Assembly (NCBI GenBank): GCA_002389055.1
Contig: DGNT01000145.1
Coordinates: 1-46,296, forward strand
Length of the DNA: 46,296 nucleotides
Origin: Alcanivorax sp. UBA4485
GTDB lineage: Bacteria > Pseudomonadota > Gammaproteobacteria > Pseudomonadales > Alcanivoracaceae
Direction of reading: 5' to 3'
Positions within the stretch are counted from its first letter, which is position 1. Each line of letters begins with the position of its first letter. A model generated the notes under the pieces. The model did no database searches. It saw only the letters and a list, made by a program, of their open reading frames with translations, and was not told the DNA's origin. Positions 1-6,541 of the stretch are shown in pieces. The position numbers were made by a program, and so were the translations under genes.

Positions 1-152
1 CCAAGGCCGGCGCCGCCCTGAATGACGCCGCCTCGCCGGAAACCGTTGCCCAGGCGGTGCTGGGACTGGTGATCGGCGGCGACCTGGTCACCGGCGAAGC
101 GCTGCTGGTGGACGGCGGCAGCCACCTCAACGCCAGCGGCGTGCGCCGCTGA
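1..152 (+). CDS. Short-chain dehydrogenase/reductase, C-terminal fragment (5' end outside window)
   Basis: Only the last 49 residues are present; the reading frame enters at base 3 and stops with TGA at 150-152. The piece contains GEALLVDGGSHLNASG, which matches the typical SDR ending in which a conserved V-D-G-G closes the Rossmann domain and a short tail follows. Substrate cannot be inferred because the cofactor and catalytic motifs lie upstream of the window. The next gene is 109 bases away and has its own promoter, so this is the end of a separate transcription unit. The SDR assignment is good; anything more specific is not supported. Confidence 0.75.
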   Translation, partial: KAGAALNDAASPETVAQAVLGLVIGGDLVTGEALLVDGGSHLNASGVRR

Positions 153-223
153 ATGAAAACCGGCGTGGGTCAACGGCACTGTCTTTCCCCGCCACGGCGC
201 GCCACGCCCGGAGCCCTTAGAGC

Positions 224-255
224 TTGACCCGGGGGCAGCACCAGGGTTGTATAGT
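224..255 (+). promoter_or_regulatory. CueR/MerR-type promoter-operator for the copper operon
   Basis: A -35 hexamer TTGACC (224-229) and a -10 hexamer TATAGT (250-255) are separated by 20 bases, longer than the usual 17. Inside the spacer an interrupted dyad ACCCGGG-N7-CCAGGGT (227-233/241-247) matches in 6 of 7 pairs. A long 19-20 bp spacer filled by an ACC...GGT dyad is the hallmark of promoters activated by MerR-family metal sensors such as CueR, which untwist the DNA. It sits directly before the copper-resistance genes. No cueR gene is in the window, so the regulator would act in trans. Confidence 0.7.
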
Positions 256-261
256 CAGCCT

Positions 262-633
262 ATGAATGTGTCGCTGCCCGCCCGCCCCGTTTTCCTGATC
301 CTGCTGCTTTGGCTGGCGGGCGGGCTGTTGTGGTCGCCGGTGCAAGCGGCTCACATCATGAACGGGCCGCCACACGGCCCCACCAGCGAAATGCCATGCG
401 CTGGCGCGCAAGCCGGACAGACCGCCGCCCATACGCATTGCCAGGGCACCGACCACAATAGCGCGCCCTGCTCCTGCGCTCAGGCCTGTCAGGGCAGCGG
501 CATGCCGGCCACGCTGGCGCCGGCGCGAGCGCCCCACGCTGCCCCCACGCTGAATACCGCCCCTGCCGGTGACCGGCTTTCGGGCTTTCACACCTCCCCC
601 TGGCGGCCACCGTCCACGCCACTCCGGATTTAA
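262..633 (+). CDS. CopL-like small secreted Cys/His/Met protein
   Basis: A 123-residue protein with an N-terminal signal peptide (hydrophobic stretch FLILLLWLAGGLL, cleavage probably after VQA) and a short mature part rich in His, Cys and Met (HIMN, MPCAGA, HTHCQGTDH, CSCAQACQG). Such peptides precede copA in several proteobacterial copper operons and are called CopL-like; a metal-sensing or metal-buffering role in the periplasm is inferred from this position and composition, not from a recognised domain. The in-frame TTG at 247 lies between the promoter hexamers, so ATG 262 is chosen. That places the start only about 7 bases after the -10 box with no Shine-Dalgarno, so the mRNA may be leaderless. 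Homology is weak; the reading frame is supported mainly by the signal peptide. Confidence 0.6.
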   Translation: MNVSLPARPVFLILLLWLAGGLLWSPVQAAHIMNGPPHGPTSEMPCAGAQAGQTAAHTHCQGTDHNSAPCSCAQACQGSGMPATLAPARAPHAAPTLNTAPAGDRLSGFHTSPWRPPSTPLRI

Positions 634-682
634 AAGATATCATGCGCCCGCGGGCGCACCTCTTTTTATTTGGAGTCGTGAC

Positions 683-2533
683 ATGACCACTTCACCTCTT
701 ATGGGACGCCGCCACTTCGTCCAGGGTTTGGCCCTGGGCGCCGGTGCTCTCGGCATCGGCGGGCTCGGCATGAGCCCCGCCAAACTGCTCGCCAGCCAAG
801 GGCAGACCGGCGCCGCCACGCTCAGCGGCAACACCTTCAATCTTGCCATCGGCGGCGCCGATGTGAATATCACCGGCACTACGCGACCGGCCACGCTGGT
901 CAACGGCAGCCTACCGGCGCCCACCCTGCGCTGGCGCGAAGGCGACACAGTGACTCTGAACGTCACCAATTATCTACCGGAAACCACCTCCATCCACTGG
1001 CATGGGCTGCTGCTTCCCTTTCAGATGGACGGCGTGCCGGGGTTATCGTTCGACGGCATAGCGCCCGGCGAGACGTTTACTTACCGCTTTCCGATCAAAC
1101 AAAACGGTACCTACTGGTACCACAGCCATTCGGGTTTTCAGGAACAAAGCGGGGTCTATGGCGCCATCGTCATTGATCCCGCCCACGCGGACCCGGAACC
1201 GGTGGACCGCGACTACGTGATGGTGCTGTCCGACTGGAGCGACGAAAAACCCGAGCAAATCTACGCCACCCTGAAAAAGCTCAGCCACTACTACAACTTC
1301 AACGAGCGCACCATCTTCGACACGCTGCGCGACTTCCGTGAAAAAGGCGTGGCGCAAACGCTCAAGGACCGGCACATGTGGAACACCATGCGCATGAGCC
1401 AAAGCGATCTCGCCGATGTCACCGGCTATACCTACACCTACCTGCTCAACGGGCGCAGCCCGAACGCCAACTGGACCGGTCTGTTCAAACCCGGGGAACG
1501 AGTGAAGCTGCGTTTCGTCAACGCCAGCGCCATGACGTTTTTCGACATCCGCATTCCCGGCCTGGACATGACCGTGGTGGCCATGGACGGCCAGCCGGTG
1601 AAACCGGTGCGCTTCCATGAATGCCGGCTGGGCGTGGCGGAAACCATCGACGTCATCGTTACGCCGCAAAGCAAGCAGGCCTTCACCGTGTTCGCGCAAA
1701 GCATCGACCGCTCCGGCTTCGCGCGCGGCACGCTCACGCCCGACCCGGCGATGAGCGCGCCGGTGCCGGAAATGGACCCACCGCCGCTGCTCGGTCACAC
1801 CGAGATGGGAATGGGCGGCATGGCCGGTATGAACCACGGCGACATGAAAGGCATGAACCACGACGGCATGAGCCATGGCGAAATGAACCCTGCCGAGATG
1901 AAGCACAAGGGCATGCGGCACGGCGGCGACAACAACGTGCCGTTCGCGTTCGTGGCCAATAACCCGGACCTGGCGCCGCGCAACAGCGCCGTCCAGCATC
2001 TGGATTCCGAGTACGGCCCGGGCGTGGATATGCGCGCCATGGCACCGGCGGCGATGCTCGACGACCCCGGCATCGGGCTGCGCGAGCGCGACTGGAAGGT
2101 GCTCACCTACGCGGACATGGAAACCGCCGGCGGCCCGCCGGACAGCCTGATGCCGGACCGGGAAATCGTGCTGCACCTGACGGGCAACATGAGCCGCTAT
2201 ATGTGGAGCTTCAACGGCATCAAGTTCGCCGACTCCGTGCCCCTGGAGCTGCACCACGGCGAGCGCGCCCGCATCACCCTGGTCAACGACACCATGATGA
2301 CGCACCCCATCCACCTGCACGGCCTGTGGAGCGATCTGGAGCTGGGCGACGGGCGCCTGCTGCGCAAGCACACCATTACCGTGAAGCCCGGCGAGAAACT
2401 CAGCTATCTGGTGCGCGCCGACGCCAAGGGGCGCTGGGCCTATCACTGCCACCTGCTTTATCACATGGAAGCCGGCATGTTCCGCGAGGTGCGAGTGGTC
2501 GACAACGCTGCGGCGAAGGAGGCACGGTCATGA
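683..2533 (+). CDS. copA: Copper resistance protein A, periplasmic multicopper oxidase
   Basis: A 616-residue multicopper oxidase of the CopA/PcoA family, which oxidises Cu(I) and binds copper in the periplasm. The N-terminus carries a twin-arginine signal (MGRRHFVQGLALGAGALG), consistent with Tat export of a folded cupredoxin. The copper-ligand motifs are all present: HWHGLLLPFQMDG, YWYHSHSGFQ, HPIHLHGLW and the C-terminal HCHLLYHMEAGMF, the last containing the type-1 Cys and axial Met. Residues about 375-414 form a Met/His-rich insert (repeats of M-N-H-G and M-x-H) typical of copper-tolerance oxidases. The start ATG 683 follows TGGAG at 671-675; the longer frame from 569 overlaps the preceding gene and lacks a plausible signal. 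It is followed by copB with ATGA overlap. Assignment is firm. Confidence 0.96.
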   Translation: MTTSPLMGRRHFVQGLALGAGALGIGGLGMSPAKLLASQGQTGAATLSGNTFNLAIGGADVNITGTTRPATLVNGSLPAPTLRWREGDTVTLNVTNYLPETTSIHWHGLLLPFQMDGVPGLSFDGIAPGETFTYRFPIKQNGTYWYHSHSGFQEQSGVYGAIVIDPAHADPEPVDRDYVMVLSDWSDEKPEQIYATLKKLSHYYNFNERTIFDTLRDFREKGVAQTLKDRHMWNTMRMSQSDLADVTGYTYTYLLNGRSPNANWTGLFKPGERVKLRFVNASAMTFFDIRIPGLDMTVVAMDGQPVKPVRFHECRLGVAETIDVIVTPQSKQAFTVFAQSIDRSGFARGTLTPDPAMSAPVPEMDPPPLLGHTEMGMGGMAGMNHGDMKGMNHDGMSHGEMNPAEMKHKGMRHGGDNNVPFAFVANNPDLAPRNSAVQHLDSEYGPGVDMRAMAPAAMLDDPGIGLRERDWKVLTYADMETAGGPPDSLMPDREIVLHLTGNMSRYMWSFNGIKFADSVPLELHHGERARITLVNDTMMTHPIHLHGLWSDLELGDGRLLRKHTITVKPGEKLSYLVRADAKGRWAYHCHLLYHMEAGMFREVRVVDNAAAKEARS

Positions 2534-3246
2534 AACAGGCACACCTGATAACCACCGCCGCGTTGCTGGCCCTGTCGCCCTTCGCGCAGGCGGTGAACAA
2601 GCACGAACCGGCGTTCAGCCGCGTGATCGTCGATGAGTTCGAAGCCCGCGACGCCGACGAAGGCACTCTGGCCGCCTGGGAGGCCGCAGCCTGGTACGGC
2701 GGCGACCTGAATAAGCTCTATCTCAGTACCGAAGGCGAGCGCCTGATGGACAACGGCGGCGAAACAGAAGGTTTCGAAACCCGCGCCGCATGGAGCCGGG
2801 CCTTCGCGCCTTTCTGGGACTGGCAGATCGGTGCGCGCCGGGACTGGCAGCCCGACGACCCGAGCCGGGACTGGGCCAGTTTTGGCGTTCAAGGGGTGGC
2901 GCCCTATCTGTTCGAAAGCGAGGCCACGCTGTTTGTCGGTGAGGAAGGGCTGACCAACCTGAGACTGGAGGCGGAATACGAAATTCTGTTTACCCAGAAA
3001 CTGATCCTGGTGCCGGCGGTGGAAGCCAACGTCTACGGCAAGGAGGATGAAGAACTGGGGATTGGCGAAGGTCTCACGGATATCGAAGCCGGTCTGCGGC
3101 TGCGCTACGAAATCCGCCGCGAGTTCGCGCCCTACATCGGCGTGAACTGGGAACGGCAGTTCGGTGATACCGCCGCCAAGACCCGTGGCGCTGGAGACGA
3201 CGTGTCCGAGACCACCTTGGTGGCCGGCGTTCGCCTCTGGTTCTAG
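2530..3246 (+). CDS. copB: Copper resistance protein B, outer-membrane beta-barrel
   Basis: A 238-residue CopB/PcoB family protein with a Sec signal peptide (cleavage after PFAQA). CopB is an outer-membrane barrel thought to work with CopA in sequestering or exporting copper. The sequence shows alternating amphipathic strands, the characteristic WYGGDLNKLYLSTEGE segment, AWSRAFAPFWDWQIGARRDW, and a C-terminal strand ending in WF, the usual barrel-assembly signal. It is shorter than some CopB proteins because it lacks a long Met/His-rich N-terminal linker. ATG overlaps the copA stop as ATGA, so the two are translationally coupled. Confidence 0.94.
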   Translation: MKQAHLITTAALLALSPFAQAVNKHEPAFSRVIVDEFEARDADEGTLAAWEAAAWYGGDLNKLYLSTEGERLMDNGGETEGFETRAAWSRAFAPFWDWQIGARRDWQPDDPSRDWASFGVQGVAPYLFESEATLFVGEEGLTNLRLEAEYEILFTQKLILVPAVEANVYGKEDEELGIGEGLTDIEAGLRLRYEIRREFAPYIGVNWERQFGDTAAKTRGAGDDVSETTLVAGVRLWF

Positions 3247-3327
3247 TAGCCGGGTGCCGCCGTGCCCCGATCGACGGATAAGCGGCGGCGCCTCCCTTCA
3301 CCAAGAAGGTTTTATCGAGGAGTTTCC

Positions 3328-3894
3328 ATGAAAACATTAAAAGCGTGGTCGGTGCTGGTGATCCTGCTGCTATTGGGTGTGGGCGTGTTTCTTGTCGGGG
3401 GCGCCTACAATTTCGCGGCCGATGAGCCGCACTGGACCGCCACCGAGGCATTGATTGGCTACGCCCGCCACCGCTCGGTGGATGCCCGCGCAGCGGACAT
3501 AACGGTCCCCGGGGACCTCTCCGACCCCGCTCGCGTGGCTGCCGGCGCGGAACAATACCAAGCCATGTGCGCCGGCTGCCACCTCGCGCCGGGCCAAGGC
3601 AGCGGCGCCATGCGAGACGGTCTCTACCCGCGACCACCGGACCTGACCGATCACGGCATCCATGATCCGCGCAGCGCTTTCTGGGTGATCAAACACGGCA
3701 TTAAAATGAGCGGCATGCCGGCTTGGGGCCCCAGCCACGACGACGAGACTTTGTGGGACATTGTCGCGTTACTGCAAACCCTACCGGATACGTCCGAGTC
3801 ACAATGGGAAAACCTGACCGGCGGCAACGGCGAGCACGGGACCACTCGGGCGGGCCGCCAGCATGGACACGGAGGTAGCGGGCACTCGCATTGA
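3328..3894 (+). CDS. Membrane-anchored c-type cytochrome of the copper operon
   Basis: A 188-residue protein with one N-terminal membrane segment (residues about 7-26) and a periplasmic monohaem cytochrome c domain. The haem site is CAGCH at 81-85 and the likely sixth ligand is Met130 in GMPAW. The tail is His-rich (HGHGGSGHSH), suggesting extra metal binding. ATG 3328 is preceded by CGAGGAG. It lies 81 bases after copB in the same direction and probably belongs to the same operon; cytochromes of this type are found beside copAB in other gammaproteobacteria. It may pass electrons to or from CopA, but that is inference. The gene ends 14 bases before the convergent carbonic anhydrase, with a small GGCGAC/GTCGCC hairpin at 3900-3917 between them. 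Confidence 0.88.
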   Translation: MKTLKAWSVLVILLLLGVGVFLVGGAYNFAADEPHWTATEALIGYARHRSVDARAADITVPGDLSDPARVAAGAEQYQAMCAGCHLAPGQGSGAMRDGLYPRPPDLTDHGIHDPRSAFWVIKHGIKMSGMPAWGPSHDDETLWDIVALLQTLPDTSESQWENLTGGNGEHGTTRAGRQHGHGGSGHSH

Positions 3895-3908
3895 GGCCGG
3901 GCGACCGC

Positions 3909-4547
3909 TCAGTCGCCGTAACTGTCCGCCTCCAGGGCCCGCAGTTCCTGGTTGGTGTTCACACCCAGGTCCAGGTCCTGGAGGCGGCCGTTGGCGATCG
4001 AGTAAATCCAGCCGTGCACGCTGAGGGTCTGATCCCGCCGCCAGGCTTCCTGAATCACCGTGGTGTTGGCCACGTTGATCACCTGGCGGGCCACGTTCAG
4101 CTCGCACATGCGATCCACCCGCGCCTCGTCATCGGGCAACTGTTTCAGGTCCTTGCGGTTGCGCAGGTACAGCTCGCGCACCTGGCGCAGCCAGTTGTCG
4201 ATCAGCCCGTGGGGCTTGTCTTCCATGGCCGCGCGCACGCCGCCACAGCCGTAGTGCCCCACCACCATCACGTGCCGCACTTCCAGCACCTCGACGGCGA
4301 ACTGCAGCACCGACAGCAGGTTGAGATCGGTGTGATTGACCAGGTTGGCCACATTGCGGTGCACGAACAGCTCGCCCGGCATCAGGCCGACGATTTCGTT
4401 GGCGGGCACGCGGGAGTCGGCGCAGCCGATCCACAGAAAACGGGGTTTTTGCTGGCCGACCAGCTGCTCGAAGAAGCCGGGGTGCTCCTGCTCGATCTGA
4501 TGACGCCACTCTTCGTTGTTCTCAAAGAGTTCAGGAAGGGTTTTCAC
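3909..4547 (-). CDS. can: Beta-class carbonic anhydrase
   Basis: A 212-residue beta-carbonic anhydrase that interconverts CO2 and bicarbonate in the cytoplasm. All zinc-site residues fall at the same positions as in E. coli Can: Cys42 and Asp44 in CADSR, His98 and Cys101 in GHYGCGG. The allosteric-type features and length match the type II beta family. The start is GTG at 4547, preceded on the minus strand by GGGAG with proper spacing; the upstream in-frame extension to 4763 has no homologous residues. It is monocistronic, convergent with the copper-operon cytochrome and divergent from slyD. Confidence 0.96.
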   Translation of the reverse strand: MKTLPELFENNEEWRHQIEQEHPGFFEQLVGQQKPRFLWIGCADSRVPANEIVGLMPGELFVHRNVANLVNHTDLNLLSVLQFAVEVLEVRHVMVVGHYGCGGVRAAMEDKPHGLIDNWLRQVRELYLRNRKDLKQLPDDEARVDRMCELNVARQVINVANTTVIQEAWRRDQTLSVHGWIYSIANGRLQDLDLGVNTNQELRALEADSYGD

Positions 4548-4786
4548 GGTTGCGCTCCCTATGGAATCCGCCCATCTAAGGAGCCGTCTATGATGACGTA
4601 ATGGCGCCGCCGTGCAACGGTAAAAGTCTTTCAAAATCTTAGTATTGCGCGCCCAACCGGTCATTTCGCGCCAGCCACGGCGGCTTCCGCCCGCCCCCGC
4701 GTTGGTCAAGCCCTCGACGGGGCTGTTACCATTAGCGCATCCGTGACGCCCAGCGTCGGACATTCATCAACCCCAAAAGGGCGCCC

Positions 4787-5275
4787 ATGCAAATTGCAGA
4801 GAATACCGTAGTGGCCTTTCACTACACCCTGACCAACGAAGCGGGCCAGACCATCGATTCCTCCCGCCAGCGCGAAGAACCGCTGAACTACCTCCACGGC
4901 CACGGCAACATCATCCCCGGCCTGGAAAAGGCGCTCGTGGGCAAAGAAGCCGGCGATAAGCTGGAAGTCACCGTGACCCCGGAAGAAGGCTACGGCGAAC
5001 GCCACGAAGGCCTGATCCAGCAGGTTCCCACTTCCGCCTTTGAAGGCGCCGGTGGCGAGCTGAAGCCGGGCATGCAGTTCCAGGCGCAGACCGAAGCGGG
5101 CCAGCGCGTCTTCACCATCACCGAGGTGGAAGGCGACCAGGTCACCGTGGACGGCAACCACCCGCTGGCCGGTGAGACCCTCAACTTCGACGTGGAAGTG
5201 ACCGAAGTACGCGAAGCTTCCGACGAAGAGAAAGAGCACGGCCACGTGCACGGGCCCGAAGGCCACGAGCACTAA
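4787..5275 (+). CDS. slyD: SlyD-like FKBP-type peptidyl-prolyl isomerase
   Basis: A 162-residue SlyD-family prolyl isomerase/chaperone. The FKBP domain (AENTVVAFHYTLTNEAGQTIDSS, then GHGNIIPGLEKALVG) is interrupted by the insert-in-flap chaperone domain (residues about 70-125), then the FKBP strand VEVTEVREAS returns. The C-terminus is a short His-rich tail (HGHVHGPEGHEH) that could bind nickel or other metals as in E. coli SlyD, though without that protein's long Cys-rich tail. It stands alone; its stop overlaps the end of the convergent LysR gene by a few bases. FkpB/SlpA is the alternative family, less likely given the His tail and length. Confidence 0.93.
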   Translation: MQIAENTVVAFHYTLTNEAGQTIDSSRQREEPLNYLHGHGNIIPGLEKALVGKEAGDKLEVTVTPEEGYGERHEGLIQQVPTSAFEGAGGELKPGMQFQAQTEAGQRVFTITEVEGDQVTVDGNHPLAGETLNFDVEVTEVREASDEEKEHGHVHGPEGHEH

Positions 5276-6171
5276 GCAACAGCGAAGGCCCCGTCCCGGG
5301 GCCTTTCCGCTTCCATCCCCTCCATTCCTTCCATGAACACCTCCAGTGCCCGGCTCCAGCTTGGCCGCTGCAAGGTCGCCAATTGCGTGGTGACGGCGGC
5401 GAACGCCGGCGGCAATGCCAGGGTGTGCAACTCAAAACGCTGACGGTACTGGCGCACGGTGGACTCGGGCAGCAACGCCAGCCCCATACCGGCAGCGACG
5501 CAGCCGACGATGGCGTCCAGACTACCGAATTCGTGGATACGAGGCGCCGGCACCCGCTGTTCGGCGAACAGTTTCTCAATGCTGTGCCGGTACCCGCAGC
5601 CCTGGCGGAACGCCAGGAACGGCGTCTGCGCCAGGGTGACGCGGTCGGGCATGGCCTTGAGCGGTCGACCGCTGACCAGCACCAGGCGCTCCTCGAACAC
5701 CGGCCGCAGCCGCACCTCATCACCGACCTTCTCGCCGGCCACGAAAGCGGCGTCCAGCTGCCCGGCGCGCACCGCCTCGAGCAACTCGGACGAGGTGCCG
5801 GTGCGCAGGTGCACCGCCAGTTGCGGCCAGCGGCGGCTGAAACCGGCCAGCAGACCGGGCAGGTGCACCGCGGCGGTGGTTTCCATGCTGCCCAGGCGCA
5901 ACTCGCCGGCGGGATCCGCCTGCGGGTGGAAGCGGGCCACGGCGTCGTCGTGGAGTTCCACGATACGCCGGGCGTAGCTCAGCAACTGATGCCCGGCGGG
6001 GGTGGCGACCACCGGCGTGCGCCGTTCCAGTAGGCGCGCGTCCAGCTCCGTCTCCAGCTTTTTGACGTGGGCGGTGACGTTGGACTGCACGGTGTGCAGG
6101 CGCTCGGCGGCGGCGCTGAAGCTGCCGGTGTCGACCACGGCACGAAAGATTTCCAGGGAGCGGATCAACAT
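5272..6171 (-). CDS. LysR-family transcriptional regulator (divergent from MFS transporter)
   Basis: A 299-residue LysR-type regulator. Residues about 3-60 form the winged HTH (SLEIFRAVVDTGSFSAAAERLHTVQSNVTAHVKKLE), followed by a periplasmic-binding-protein-like effector domain. ATG 6171 is chosen over ATG 6177 because AAGAGG on the minus strand is 7 bases from the former and only 1 from the latter. It is divergent from the YbfB-type MFS gene at 6542, the classic arrangement for a LysR regulator and its target, but a 265-bp palindromic element separates them. A 13-bp dyad at 6195-6207 just upstream is a candidate binding site. Effector is unknown. Confidence 0.93.
   Translation of the reverse strand: MLIRSLEIFRAVVDTGSFSAAAERLHTVQSNVTAHVKKLETELDARLLERRTPVVATPAGHQLLSYARRIVELHDDAVARFHPQADPAGELRLGSMETTAAVHLPGLLAGFSRRWPQLAVHLRTGTSSELLEAVRAGQLDAAFVAGEKVGDEVRLRPVFEERLVLVSGRPLKAMPDRVTLAQTPFLAFRQGCGYRHSIEKLFAEQRVPAPRIHEFGSLDAIVGCVAAGMGLALLPESTVRQYRQRFELHTLALPPAFAAVTTQLATLQRPSWSRALEVFMEGMEGMEAERPRDGAFAVA
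5285..5306 (+). terminator. Candidate intrinsic terminator for slyD
   Basis: A perfect 9-bp stem AAGGCCCCG/CGGGGCCTT with a 3-base loop starts 10 bases after the slyD stop and is followed by only three T before CCGC. The stem is strong but the T tract is poor. It lies entirely inside the last codons of the convergent LysR gene, so both genes share this DNA. Confidence 0.6.
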
Positions 6172-6194
6172 GACCATGCCTCTTCACATTTTTC

Positions 6195-6207
6195 GATACA
6201 GAGTATC
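6195..6207. promoter_or_regulatory. Candidate LysR operator dyad
   Basis: The perfect interrupted palindrome GATAC-AGA-GTATC lies 24 bases upstream of the LysR start codon in an AT-rich stretch. LysR regulators bind T-N11-A dyads in the promoter shared with their divergent target, so this is a natural candidate for autoregulation. Seen directly as a dyad; function is inferred. Confidence 0.45.
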
Positions 6208-6249
6208 TTAAAAAATCATTTCCAGTGATAAAAGCGCTCTGCTTAACTT

Positions 6250-6514
6250 AGTGGCCCATGCGGCTCATTCCGTCACTCTCAGAGAGCCTGTGCCGGCGCG
6301 AATCAAGGCGCGTTTCGCCGGCAAGGGTGGTTCCCTTGCCAAGAGACGCAACGCCGAGTCACGCCGGCACAGGCTCTCCCGAAGGGCCGCCACACAAGCA
6401 TCGTGGGCGGTGTTGCGCTCACTTGAATTGGCGCCACCAGTTCTGCGTTCGCGCGCCTGGCCCACGATGCTTGTGTGGCGGCTGAGAGTGACGGAATGAG
6501 CCGCATGGGCCACT
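6250..6514. repeat. 265-bp nested palindromic element (cloverleaf-like, MITE-like)
   Basis: The ends are a perfect 33-bp inverted repeat (6250-6282 and 6482-6514, beginning AGTGGCCCATGCGG). Inside are two further hairpins: A, a 17-bp perfect stem (6282-6298/6362-6378) continued by an imperfect stem and closed by GGCAAGGG/CCCTTGCC (6320-6327/6333-6340); and B, a 23-bp perfect stem (6386-6408/6460-6482). Seven bases (6379-6385) separate A from B. Nearly every base can pair, so either strand could fold into a three-way junction. No protein is convincingly encoded. The long terminal repeats suggest a non-autonomous mobile element; a structured RNA is the alternative. No clear target-site duplication was found. 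It ends 27 bases before the MFS start codon. Confidence 0.9.
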
Positions 6515-6541
6515 CACTGAATTGACCCACCGGAGCCCTGA

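Noticed and set aside
1043..2464. 473-codon minus-strand frame opposite copA
   Set aside because: No motifs; copA on the plus strand has all copper ligands and a Tat signal.
3899..3918. Hairpin between the cytochrome and carbonic anhydrase genes as a bidirectional terminator
   Set aside because: A 6-bp stem without T tract on either side is too weak to call.
4601..4786. Promoters for carbonic anhydrase and slyD in their shared upstream region
   Set aside because: Only weak hexamers (for example TTGGTC and TACCAT with 19-base spacing) could be found, not enough to report as a feature.
6250..6514. Small open frames (75-82 codons) on both strands inside the palindromic element
   Set aside because: They arise from the inverted repeats, mirror each other in sequence, end in the same residues, and lack ribosome sites.
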